From Pseudomonas sp. Teo4 (GTDB lineage Bacteria > Pseudomonadota > Gammaproteobacteria > Pseudomonadales > Pseudomonadaceae), in the NCBI RefSeq assembly GCF_034387475.1, contig NZ_JAXCIL010000001.1, positions 2,666,001-2,730,000 of the forward strand: a stretch of DNA of 64,000 nt. The letters are read 5' to 3'. Positions within the stretch are counted from its first letter, which is position 1, and each line of letters begins with the position of its first letter. This document shows, piece after piece, positions 18,478-26,816 of the stretch. The notes below the pieces were generated by a model. It saw only the letters and a program-made list of their open reading frames with translations. It made no database searches and was not told where the DNA came from. Both the position numbers and the translations under genes were made by a program.

Positions 18478-20073
18478 CTACCGCGCGCTGTCCTCGATGA
18501 TCAGGTCGGCGGCCCGCTCGGCCACCGCCATAACAGCCCCCTGAATGTTGCCCGAGACCATCGACGGCATGACCGAGGCATCCACCACCCTGAGCCCCTG
18601 CAAGCCATGCACCTTGAGCCGCGAATCGACCACAGCGGCTGGATCTTCGCCCATCCTGCAAGTGCCGATAGGGTGATAGATGGTCTGCCCGGTGCGGCGT
18701 GCGAACTCCAACCATTGCTCGTCGCTCTGCGCGCCCTGCCCGGGGCTGGTTTCCGCTTCGACATAGCGCGCCATCGCCGGCTGCATCACGATCCGACGGG
18801 CGATCTTCATGCCCTCGACGATGCACTGCTGGTCCTCTGGCTCGGCCAGCATGTTGGGGCGGATAGCCGGCATCGCATGGCGGTCGCTGCTTTCTATATG
18901 CACCGAACCCATCGACTTGGGCCGCAGCTGGCTGACGCCAATGGTCATGCCAGGATGGCGGTCGAGCACCCGGTTCGCCGCATTGGCGTAACTGGCGTGC
19001 ACGAAGAAGTACTGCACGTCCGGTGTCGGCAGCTGCGGGTCGGTCTTGACGAAGCCGTGGACCAGGCCGGTGCCCAACGTCAGGATGCCCGTACGCCGGG
19101 TGTAGTACTCGGTCACCGCCAACCCCAGGCGCCAACCACGGGCAAGCTGGTTGAGCGTCACCACATCCTTCATGCGCCAGTTCATGCGGGTGGCGAAATG
19201 GTCGATGTAGTTCTCCCCGACCCCACGTAACTCATGCCGCACCGGCACCCCGGCAGCCCTCAGCACCGCGGCATTGCCGATGCCGGACAACTCCAGCAGC
19301 TGCGGTGACTGAATGGCACCCGCACACAGGATGACTTCGACGTTGGCCTTGACCGTGACTTCGCGAGGGCCTTGCTGATAAGTCACGCCAACACACCGCT
19401 TGCCCTGCATGTCGATACGCAGCACGTGCGCGTGGGTGACGACGCTAAGGTTCGCCCGGGCACGGGCGGGCTTGAGATAGCCATCCACTACGCTCCAGCG
19501 CCGCCCGTCCTTCTGCGCCACCTGGTAATAGCCAAAGCCAGCTTGGTCCTGCCCGTTGTAATCGTCGTTGTAAGGCTGGCCGTCCTGCGCGGCAGCCTCG
19601 AGAAAAGCACTGGACAACGCAAAGCGCTCGCTGACCTTGTGGATATGCATGGGGCCTTCATGCCCACGGCTGGCATCCCCCTGCGCATAGTTCTCGAAGC
19701 GGGTGAAGTACGGCTTTAGGGTTTCGAAGTTCCAGCCTTTGACGCCTGTCGCGGCCCAGGCATCGTAATCGCCGGGCTGGCCGCGCACGTAGATCATGCC
19801 GTTGATCAGCGTTGAGCCGCCCAAGCCGCGCCCGCGCGGCACAGCGATCTCACGGTCGTAGGTACCGGCCTCCGGCTTGGTCTTGAAGTTCCAGTTGAAG
19901 CGTTTGTCGACCATCAGCTTGCTGAACCCTGCCGGGATCGGGATCCAGCGCCCATTGGGTTCACCGCCGGCTTCCAGTACCAGCACGCTGTGCTTGCCCG
20001 AAGCGCTCAAGCGGTTGGCGAGAATGCAACCGGCCGTGCCACCGCCAACGATGACATAGTCATGGTTTTGCAT
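18478..20073 (-). CDS. GMC-family FAD oxidoreductase (choline-dehydrogenase-like)
   Basis: 531 residues. The N-terminal ADP-binding motif is VIVGGGTAGCILANRLS, the GMC signature 1 region contains GRGLGGSTLINGMIYVRG, and the C-terminus has HPIGTCRMG with the catalytic His and VDASVMPSMVSGNIQG. Members oxidise primary or cyclic alcohols to aldehydes or ketones. Its first bases overlap the end of the shikimate-dehydrogenase-like gene by 14 bp, so the two are co-translated, with an aldehyde dehydrogenase upstream: an alcohol-to-acid sequence is likely. Substrate unknown. Confidence 0.9.
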   Translation of the reverse strand: MQNHDYVIVGGGTAGCILANRLSASGKHSVLVLEAGGEPNGRWIPIPAGFSKLMVDKRFNWNFKTKPEAGTYDREIAVPRGRGLGGSTLINGMIYVRGQPGDYDAWAATGVKGWNFETLKPYFTRFENYAQGDASRGHEGPMHIHKVSERFALSSAFLEAAAQDGQPYNDDYNGQDQAGFGYYQVAQKDGRRWSVVDGYLKPARARANLSVVTHAHVLRIDMQGKRCVGVTYQQGPREVTVKANVEVILCAGAIQSPQLLELSGIGNAAVLRAAGVPVRHELRGVGENYIDHFATRMNWRMKDVVTLNQLARGWRLGLAVTEYYTRRTGILTLGTGLVHGFVKTDPQLPTPDVQYFFVHASYANAANRVLDRHPGMTIGVSQLRPKSMGSVHIESSDRHAMPAIRPNMLAEPEDQQCIVEGMKIARRIVMQPAMARYVEAETSPGQGAQSDEQWLEFARRTGQTIYHPIGTCRMGEDPAAVVDSRLKVHGLQGLRVVDASVMPSMVSGNIQGAVMAVAERAADLIIEDSAR

Positions 20074-20905
20074 GGGCTGCCTCCCCGACTTCGTTTGCCG
20101 CGCTCATGGCCGCAGCCATCAGCTCGACCTGGCACTGCAGCATGGGGCGGCCCTGGTGCACGCGGCAACCGCGTTCGGCAGCCGCTTTCAGCAAGGGGGT
20201 GTGCTCAGGCTGCATGATGATTTCCGCCACGATCTGCTCGCGGCTCAGGCGCGCCACATCACAGGGGTAGTCATCACCCTCACGCAACCCCATGGACGTG
20301 GCATTGACCACCAGCGCGTGGCCGGAGGGGTCGGGCGAGCCTACTTCGAATGTGACAGCAGGGAACAGGCCGGCAAGCCGGCTGACCAGATGCTCGGCCT
20401 TGTCCCGAGTGCGGTTGGCGATGGTGAGCCTGGCAACGCCGGCCTCGGCCAGGGCAAACGCGATGGCCTGCGCCGCCCCGCCAGCGCCCGCCAGGTACAC
20501 CGTCATGCCAGCGGGTTCGATGGCGGCCCGACGCAAGCCGGCGACAAAGCCCACGCCATCGAGCATGTCGCCGTGCAGCCTGCCATCGGCCTGACGGCGC
20601 ACTACGTTGACCGCGCCGACCTGCTGCGCAGCCGCAGACAAGCTGTCACACAGGTGCACGATGGCGCCCTTGTGCGGCACCGTCACGACAAAGCCATCCA
20701 GATTGCGCATGGCGCGCAGGCCCTGCACGGCATCGGCCAGCTGGTCAGGGCTGACATGCAGCGGCACCATCACCCGGTCATCACCGCGTGCGGCCATGAG
20801 GGCGTTGATTTCTTCCGGGGTCTTAACATGCTGGATCGGCTCGGCGACGATGGCGAACAGCCGCGTGTGCCCACTGATCGCATGGGGTTGTGCTGGTTTG
20901 TTCAT
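20060..20905 (-). CDS. Shikimate-dehydrogenase-like protein with altered substrate site
   Basis: 281 residues. AroE fold: catalytic lysine in VVTVPHKG, NADP(H) loop AGAGGAAQAIAFAL, ANRTRDKAEHLV, NATSMGL and the C-terminal PMLQCQVEL helix. In AroE the shikimate carboxylate is held by two serines in an S-x-S-P motif near residues 14-16; here the matching region reads AEPIQHVKTPEEIN, without either serine, and the usual NTDG reads DMLDG. The lysine-aspartate pair is thus kept while carboxylate recognition is changed. It lies in a catabolic operon (aldehyde dehydrogenase, GMC), not an aromatic biosynthesis locus. Likely a quinate-, cyclitol- or hydroxyacid-type dehydrogenase. Confidence 0.85.
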   Translation of the reverse strand: MNKPAQPHAISGHTRLFAIVAEPIQHVKTPEEINALMAARGDDRVMVPLHVSPDQLADAVQGLRAMRNLDGFVVTVPHKGAIVHLCDSLSAAAQQVGAVNVVRRQADGRLHGDMLDGVGFVAGLRRAAIEPAGMTVYLAGAGGAAQAIAFALAEAGVARLTIANRTRDKAEHLVSRLAGLFPAVTFEVGSPDPSGHALVVNATSMGLREGDDYPCDVARLSREQIVAEIIMQPEHTPLLKAAAERGCRVHQGRPMLQCQVELMAAAMSAANEVGEAAHAKP

Positions 20906-20910
20906 GGGTT

Positions 20911-22344
20911 TTACGCCTGGGTGTAGGTGGTCTTGATCGCGGTGTAGAACTCGCGTGCGTACGGGCCTTGTTCGCGGGCGCCGTAGCTTGAGCCCTTGCG
21001 CCCGCCAAAGGGGGCGTTGTAGTCGACCCCGGCCGTGGGCACGTTGACCATGACCATGCCGGCCGTGGAGCGGGCCTTGAAATCGCTTGCGTGCTTGAGC
21101 GAAGTGGTGCAGATGCCGGATGACAGACCGAACTCGGTGTCGTTGGCCAGCTGCAGCGCATGCTCGTAATCCGTGGCACGCAGCACGCTGGCGACCGGGC
21201 CGAACACCTCCTCGCGATTGATACGCATGTGGATGTCGGTATCGACGATCAGCGCCGGGGTCAGGTAATGCCCCGGTGTGGCGCGTTCGACGCGCTCGCC
21301 CCCGGCCAGCAGCCGCCCGCCTTCGCGTTGGGCAATGTCGATGTAGTCGCAGTCCTGCTGCAGCTGGCTGGCGGACACCACCGGGCCGATGTCGGTACCC
21401 GCCTTGAGCGCGTGATCGACCTTCAGCGCGGCCAGCCGCTCGACCACCGCCGCGACAAAGCGGTCGTGCATGGCGTCCTCCACGATAAGCCGGCTGGATG
21501 CCGTGCAGCGTTGGCCGGTAGAGAAGAACGCCCCCTGCACCGCCACCTCGACAGCCTGTTCGAGGTTGGCATCATTGAGCACCACCAGCGGGTTCTTGCC
21601 GCCCATTTCCAACTGCACCTTGGCGCCGCGGCTCATGCAGGCGATACCCACCGCACGTCCGGTTTGCGTTGAACCGGTAAACGAAACGGCACGGACCTTG
21701 GGGTGGCGGGCGAACACTTCACCCACCTGCGAGCCCGGCCCCATCACCAGGTTGAACACCCCAGCCGGCAACTGCCCGGCGCGGACGATGATCTCGGCCA
21801 AGGCCCAGGCACTGCCGGGCACCAGGTCGGCCGGCTTGAACACCACCGCATTACCGTAGGCCAGCGCCGGTGCGATTTTCCAGGCGGGAATGGCGATGGG
21901 GAAGTTCCACGGGGTGATGATGCCGACCACACCCTCGGGCTCGCGCCGCACCTCTGCCTCCACACCAGGGCGGATGCTGGCCAGGCGCTCACCCGACAGG
22001 CGCAGTGCCTCACCTGCGAAAAACTTGAACACCCGCCCGGCCCGCGTGGCCTCGCCAACACCTTCGGCCAGGGTCTTGCCCTCCTCACGCGCCAGCAGGT
22101 AGCCCAGCTCACCCTTGCGAGCGAGAATTTCAGTACCGATCCGGTCCAGCGCATCGGCACGCTGCTCCGCCGTCATCCGCGCCCAGCCGGCCTGGGCGTC
22201 GTGGGCCGCGTCCACGGCCTGCTCGGCCTGTTGCGCACTGGCCCTGGCGTACTCACCCACAACGTCGTTCGTATCCGAAGGGTTGATATTGCGGTTGATG
22301 CTGCTTCCTTGGACCCATTCGCCAGCGATGTAATTGTTGTTCAT
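20911..22344 (-). CDS. NAD(P)-dependent aldehyde dehydrogenase (KGSADH-like group)
   Basis: 477 residues from ATG 22344, chosen because MNNNYIAGEWV is the normal family start; earlier in-frame codons lack similarity. Active-site Glu lies in LEMGGKNPLVVL and the catalytic Cys in GQRCTASSRL; FTGSTQTGRAV binds the cofactor. The C-terminal REFYTAIKTTY resembles alpha-ketoglutaric-semialdehyde dehydrogenases of sugar-acid pathways. It ends 6 bp before the shikimate-dehydrogenase-like gene, in one operon with it and the GMC gene. A LysR gene lies just upstream in the same direction. Confidence 0.9.
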   Translation of the reverse strand: MNNNYIAGEWVQGSSINRNINPSDTNDVVGEYARASAQQAEQAVDAAHDAQAGWARMTAEQRADALDRIGTEILARKGELGYLLAREEGKTLAEGVGEATRAGRVFKFFAGEALRLSGERLASIRPGVEAEVRREPEGVVGIITPWNFPIAIPAWKIAPALAYGNAVVFKPADLVPGSAWALAEIIVRAGQLPAGVFNLVMGPGSQVGEVFARHPKVRAVSFTGSTQTGRAVGIACMSRGAKVQLEMGGKNPLVVLNDANLEQAVEVAVQGAFFSTGQRCTASSRLIVEDAMHDRFVAAVVERLAALKVDHALKAGTDIGPVVSASQLQQDCDYIDIAQREGGRLLAGGERVERATPGHYLTPALIVDTDIHMRINREEVFGPVASVLRATDYEHALQLANDTEFGLSSGICTTSLKHASDFKARSTAGMVMVNVPTAGVDYNAPFGGRKGSSYGAREQGPYAREFYTAIKTTYTQA

Positions 22345-22500
22345 GGCTTTTTCCGAAAACAGAGTGTCGAGACTGATACGGCGGCGGCTCACGCTGTCAC
22401 GTGTTCCGCGTCCGTCCGTGCAGACACCATAATCGGGCAAGGCCAAGCGAAGGTATGACCTCCAGGCAAAGCAGGCTTGCCTGGAAATCAACGCGAGGTT

Positions 22501-23409
22501 TCACAGACCCCAGGGGTGCTTGGCGATGTGCTGTTCGATGGCGCGAATGAACGCCTTGATGCGCGGGCTGAGGTTCTTGCGGTTGGGGTACACCAGGTAG
22601 ATGGGCTGGGCGATGCCGGGGCGGTAGTCCTCCAGCACCGGCACCAGCCTGCCAGCCTTGAGGTCGTCGCCGATGTGAAAGTCCGCCAGGCGCACGATAC
22701 CGCCGCCGTTCAGGGCAATGGAGCGCAGCAGGTCGCCCTGGGTGAAGGTCGAACGGGGTTGCACCGGCACAGTGGTGGTCTCCCCCAGGTGCTCGTAGCC
22801 CCAGGTGTTCCAGGGGCTGTCGAAGGCGAAATGGTAGCAGTCGTGCCCGAGCAGGTCCGACGGCTGTTGTGGATACCCGCGCTGCGCCAGGTATTCAGGT
22901 GCCGCGCAGGTGATCCAGTGGGCTTCACCGATACGCCGTGCCACGCGCGACGAATCGGGCAGCACACCGCTGTGGATGGCGATGTCCAGGCCCTGGTCGA
23001 ACTGGTCGACGTACTGCGCGCCCACTTCGATCTGCACCGACAAACCGGGGTTGGCCGCCAGAAACTGCGGCAGCCAGGGGATGATCTGGTGCTTGGCGAA
23101 GGTGGCCATGGTGTGGATCCGCAACGTGCCGCTAAGCCGCGCCGGGAAGGCCTCGGCCAGCGAATCGGCCTCGGCCATCGCGTCCATCACGGCACGCGCA
23201 CTGCGCAGGTAGACCTTGCCCTCCTCGGTCAGGGTCAGGTTGCGGGTGCCGCGCTGGAACAGCCGCACCGCCAGACGGTCCTCAAGCCGGGTGACCAGCT
23301 TGCTTACGGCCGAGGGCGTAAGGTCGTTGGCGCGGGCGGCCGCCGAGAAGCTGCCGTGTTCCGTGGCCCAGAGAAAGGCCAGCATCTGCGCATAGTTTTC
23401 TTTGTTCAC
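22501..23409 (-). CDS. LysR-family transcriptional regulator
   Basis: 302 residues from a GTG at 23409, only 2 bp after the stop of the LacI-family gene, so the two regulators are probably one transcript. Winged helix (FLWATEHGSFSAAARANDLTPSAVSKLVTRLEDRL) then the effector domain; the VSVxAV pattern in the N-terminus matches the CrgA/DhcR-like subgroup. It is followed after about 157 bp by the aldehyde dehydrogenase gene, its likely target. Having a LysR and a LacI regulator back to back is unusual. Confidence 0.88.
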   Translation of the reverse strand: MNKENYAQMLAFLWATEHGSFSAAARANDLTPSAVSKLVTRLEDRLAVRLFQRGTRNLTLTEEGKVYLRSARAVMDAMAEADSLAEAFPARLSGTLRIHTMATFAKHQIIPWLPQFLAANPGLSVQIEVGAQYVDQFDQGLDIAIHSGVLPDSSRVARRIGEAHWITCAAPEYLAQRGYPQQPSDLLGHDCYHFAFDSPWNTWGYEHLGETTTVPVQPRSTFTQGDLLRSIALNGGGIVRLADFHIGDDLKAGRLVPVLEDYRPGIAQPIYLVYPNRKNLSPRIKAFIRAIEQHIAKHPWGL

Positions 23410-23411
23410 AG

Positions 23412-24449
23412 TCAGTCATCCAGGCGCTTGCTCGGCGCGAGCCTGGCGCTGCTTTGCCGGGCAACCAAGGCGATGTCCAGTTCGGTGACGCGTGCCACCT
23501 CGGCGCCCTCGATCTGCGCGATCAGGGTGTCGGCGCTGATACGGCCGATCTCGAAAATCGGGATACTCACCGAGGTCAGGCTGGGCGAGGCGATGGCGCT
23601 GAAGCTGATGTCGTCGAAGCCGGTGATGGAGATGTCCGCCGGCACCTCGATGCCACAGCGCTTGGCCTGCTCACTGGCGCCCAGCGCCAGCAGGTCGGTG
23701 GTGCAGATCAGCGCTGTCGGCCGGGGCGACATCTGCAACAGCTGCTCGAAGCCCGCCCGGCCACCGTCGATGCTGAACGGCTGCTCGATGACGCGGCTTT
23801 CCGGTACGTCCAGGCCGTGTTCGGCAAAGCGCTGACGCACGCCCTGGATACGATAGCGGGCACGCTCGTTGTACTGGCGATGACCGGTGAGGATGGCGAC
23901 ATCCCGATGGCCCAGGGCAAGCAGGTGATCGGCCACCAGTTCGCCCCCTCTGACGTTGCAGAACCCAACCGCGCAGTGCTCGTGGCAGTCGTCCACCGAC
24001 CACATCAGCACGTACGGCCGTTGCGAGACTTGCAGCAGCTCGAAAACGGCCGGGTCATGGTCGGTTCCAACCAGGAAGATGCCCTCCACGCCGCGCTCGA
24101 TGAGGTTGCGCACGCTGGATATTTCACGTTCGCGATCGTATTCGTGGGAAGCGATGATCAGTTGGTAGCCGAAGGCGTTCAGGCGCTGCTGCAGTGCCTG
24201 GATCGAATCGGCGTAGATGGGGTTGTTGAGCGTGGGGAAGATCGCCGCGACGCTGAAGGTGCGGCGCAGGGCCAAGGCCCTGGCGGCGCCGTCCATCACG
24301 TATTGCAACTGGCGTACAGCGTCATCGACTTTGGCCAACGTGGCCGGTTTCACCTGGTCGGGGTTGGACAGTGCACGGGACGCACTGCCCAGCGAAACGC
24401 CGGCCAGGCGAGCAACATCGCGCAACGTCGGTTTGTGGTTTTTTGTCAT
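23412..24449 (-). CDS. LacI/GalR-family transcriptional regulator
   Basis: 345 residues from ATG 24449. N-terminal HTH with the family start TLRDVARLAGVSLGSASRALSNPDQV (about 8-33) and a periplasmic-binding-protein-like effector domain. LacI-type palindromes (TGAACCGGTTCA) lie just upstream of its own start and upstream of the divergent transporter operon, so it should repress both. The GntR/gluconate-type LacI proteins are close in style. The effector is presumably the transported compound or a derivative. Confidence 0.9.
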   Translation of the reverse strand: MTKNHKPTLRDVARLAGVSLGSASRALSNPDQVKPATLAKVDDAVRQLQYVMDGAARALALRRTFSVAAIFPTLNNPIYADSIQALQQRLNAFGYQLIIASHEYDREREISSVRNLIERGVEGIFLVGTDHDPAVFELLQVSQRPYVLMWSVDDCHEHCAVGFCNVRGGELVADHLLALGHRDVAILTGHRQYNERARYRIQGVRQRFAEHGLDVPESRVIEQPFSIDGGRAGFEQLLQMSPRPTALICTTDLLALGASEQAKRCGIEVPADISITGFDDISFSAIASPSLTSVSIPIFEIGRISADTLIAQIEGAEVARVTELDIALVARQSSARLAPSKRLDD

Positions 24450-24498
24450 AGGTGTTGAGGCTCCTGCTTGACAGCAGTATATCACCGTGCTTAAAAAT

Positions 24499-24528
24499 GA
24501 ACCGGTTCATATTTTGAACCCGGTCATG
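24499..24528. promoter_or_regulatory. LacI-type operator cluster upstream of the LacI gene
   Basis: Perfect 14-bp palindrome ATGAACCGGTTCAT at 24499-24512, with a degenerate second copy TGAACCCGGTCA at 24517-24528 (10 of 12 bases match the core). A central CG and a symmetric half-site are typical of LacI-family operators. Confidence 0.75.
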
Positions 24529-24597
24529 CCTAAACCAACAAGAAAGCGACCGTCAGGCCCAATACACCCACCGAGGTGTTTTTTTTGAACGCAAACT

Positions 24598-24609
24598 TGA
24601 ACCGGTTCA
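24598..24609. promoter_or_regulatory. LacI-type operator upstream of the transporter operon
   Basis: TGAACCGGTTCA, identical to the core at 24500-24511, about 40 bp before the binding-protein start at 24650. Two operators 98 bp apart centre to centre could support looping across the divergent promoter region. Confidence 0.75.
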
Positions 24610-24649
24610 TTTTTGCCTGACGCCGCACGACATACCAGGAGGCAACACA

Positions 24650-25861
24650 ATGAAAACAATGCCTTGGACCCTCAGTAGCCTCGCTGCGCTGACCCTCTGC
24701 GCCTCGCTGACTGCCCATGCCGATGTAACAATCGGCGCGCTCTACCCACTCAGTGGAGCCCTTGCCCTGCTCGGAGACGAGAGTTACCGCGGTGTAGAAC
24801 TGGCGGTGGCCGAGCGCAACGCCGCCGGTGGCCTCAAGGGTGAGCCGGTCAAGCTGGTCAAGGCCGATGCAGTGGACGCGGCCCAGGCAGTCAGCGCCGC
24901 GCGCCGACTGACCTCCAGCGACAACGTCTCGGCAGTGTTTGGCAGCTATTCTTCCGCCCTTTCCTTCGCCGCCACCCAGGTCACCGAACTGGCCGGCATC
25001 CCCTACTTCGAACTGGGCGCCGTCGCCGACAACATCACCGACCGCGGCCTGCAGAACGTGTACCGCAGCAACCCCACCGCCAGGAACTTCGCCGAGGGCA
25101 CCATCACTGCGATCACCCAGCTGGTGGCCCCCCAGCTGAAGGTGGACGCGAAAAGCCTGAAGATCGCGATCATCCACGAGGACGCCCTGTACGGCACCAC
25201 CATCGCCAACTTCCAGAAGGAACTCGCCGCCAGCCAGGGCCTCAATGTGGTCGAGGTACTGCCCTACTCGGCCAAGGCGGTCGACCTGTCATCGCTGATC
25301 CTGCGCCTCAAAGGCGCTGGCGCCGATGTGGTGCTGCAAACCTCCTACCAGAACGACACCACCCTGTTCTTCCGGCAAATCCGCGAGGCCGGCTTTGCGC
25401 CCAAGGCCATCATCGGCGCCGGCGGCGGCTATTCGATGCAGGACACCATGAAAGTGGTGGGCGCGCAGAACATCGAGGGCGTGCTGGACGTGGACTTCCC
25501 ACAGTTCCAGACCAACGAGGCCGGCGCCCCCGGCATCGCCGCCTTCGCCGACGCCTACCGTGCCCGATACGGCAGCGAGCCACGCTCCGGGCACAGCCTG
25601 ATCAACTACGTGGGGGCCAAGGTGTTCCTCGACGCCATGGCCAATGCCAAGTCGTACGATGCCGACGACATCCGCAAGGCGGTGCAGGCCATCGACATCC
25701 CGGTCGGCCAGACCGCTGCGAACATCGGTGCCAAGTTCGGCGAGAACGGGCAGAACCAGCGGGCGCAGACCACCATCATGCAGTGGCAGCAAGGCGTGCT
25801 GAAGACCGTCTACCCGCAAGAAGCCGCCGTGGCCCAGGCCAGCCTGGCCAGCCAGCCCTGA
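24650..25861 (+). CDS. Liv-type ABC transporter substrate-binding protein
   Basis: 403 residues with a Sec signal (to AHA-D near residue 25). The mature start DVTIGALYPLSGALALLGDESYRGVELAVAERNAAGG is typical of the type I periplasmic-binding fold of LivJ/AmiC-like proteins. Related proteins bind branched-chain amino acids, amides, urea or aromatic acids. In this operon, with oxidoreductases and LacI control rather than Lrp, the ligand is more likely an aromatic or polyol-type acid than leucine (inference). Confidence 0.9.
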   Translation: MKTMPWTLSSLAALTLCASLTAHADVTIGALYPLSGALALLGDESYRGVELAVAERNAAGGLKGEPVKLVKADAVDAAQAVSAARRLTSSDNVSAVFGSYSSALSFAATQVTELAGIPYFELGAVADNITDRGLQNVYRSNPTARNFAEGTITAITQLVAPQLKVDAKSLKIAIIHEDALYGTTIANFQKELAASQGLNVVEVLPYSAKAVDLSSLILRLKGAGADVVLQTSYQNDTTLFFRQIREAGFAPKAIIGAGGGYSMQDTMKVVGAQNIEGVLDVDFPQFQTNEAGAPGIAAFADAYRARYGSEPRSGHSLINYVGAKVFLDAMANAKSYDADDIRKAVQAIDIPVGQTAANIGAKFGENGQNQRAQTTIMQWQQGVLKTVYPQEAAVAQASLASQP

Positions 25862-25927
25862 CCCTACCGCCAACACCCAGGCAGCGCGCCCCTCAGGGGG
25901 CGTGCGGCCTGTGCACGAGGACCTTTC

Positions 25928-26806
25928 ATGGACATCTTCCTGCAACTTCTGCTTAACGGCGTGTTGCTCGGCGGCACGTTGGCCATTATCAGCATCGGCC
26001 TGACGCTGATCTTCGGCATCGTCAGGGTGGTCAACTTCGCCCACGGCGAGTTCCTGATGATCGGCATGTATGCCGTGTACCTGATGAACCAGCATTTCGG
26101 CTTGCACCCCTACGCCACAATCATTCCGGCGGTCGCCCTGCTGTTCGTGCTGGGTGCCGGCATGCAGCGCTTCATCATCCAACCGCTGCTGGCCGCCGAA
26201 GGGCACATTCAGATTTTCGCCACGGTCGGGGTATCCATTGCCTTGATGAACGCCGCACTGCTGGTGTTCGGCGCCGACATGCTCACCGTGAGCAACCCCA
26301 GCGGCCTGGGCACCGGCAGCGTGGCGGTCGGCCCACTGCGCGCCAACAGCGGCCAATTGATGACCTTTGCGGTCTCACTGGCACTGGTCGGCGGCCTGCA
26401 CTGGTTCCTGCACAACACGTTCCTCGGCCGTGCAGTACGGGCCACGGCGCAGCATCGCAATGCCGCCCTGTTGATGGGGGTGAACGTCAACCGCATCTAC
26501 ATCTTCGCCTTTGGCCTGGGCTGCGCCTGCCTGGGCCTGGCGGCGGGCATGATCGCACCACAGTACCCAGTGTTCCCCACCTTCGGCACGTTCTTCGTGC
26601 TGACCGCCTTCGTCATCGTGGTGCTCGGTGGCCTTGGCAGCCTGTCGGGGGCGCTGGTGGGTTCGATCCTGATCGGTGTGGTGGACAGCCTGGCGGGCTA
26701 CTACATCGCCCCCGACCTCAAGGAGGTGGTGTATTTCCTGATCTTCCTGGCGATCCTCATTTTCCGCCCCACCGGCCTGTTCGGTGCCGGGCGCGGCTCA
26801 GAGTAG
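25928..26806 (+). CDS. Liv-type ABC permease (LivH-like)
   Basis: 292 residues, eight or so membrane helices. The early segment FGIVRVVNFAHGEFLMIGMYAVYL is the LivH hallmark, and the late VLGGLGSLSGALVGSILIGV is the conserved cytoplasmic loop facing the ATPase. Forms the inner-membrane heterodimer with the LivM part of the next gene, 10 bp downstream. Confidence 0.92.
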   Translation: MDIFLQLLLNGVLLGGTLAIISIGLTLIFGIVRVVNFAHGEFLMIGMYAVYLMNQHFGLHPYATIIPAVALLFVLGAGMQRFIIQPLLAAEGHIQIFATVGVSIALMNAALLVFGADMLTVSNPSGLGTGSVAVGPLRANSGQLMTFAVSLALVGGLHWFLHNTFLGRAVRATAQHRNAALLMGVNVNRIYIFAFGLGCACLGLAAGMIAPQYPVFPTFGTFFVLTAFVIVVLGGLGSLSGALVGSILIGVVDSLAGYYIAPDLKEVVYFLIFLAILIFRPTGLFGAGRGSE

Positions 26807-26816
26807 GAGCTTAGCG

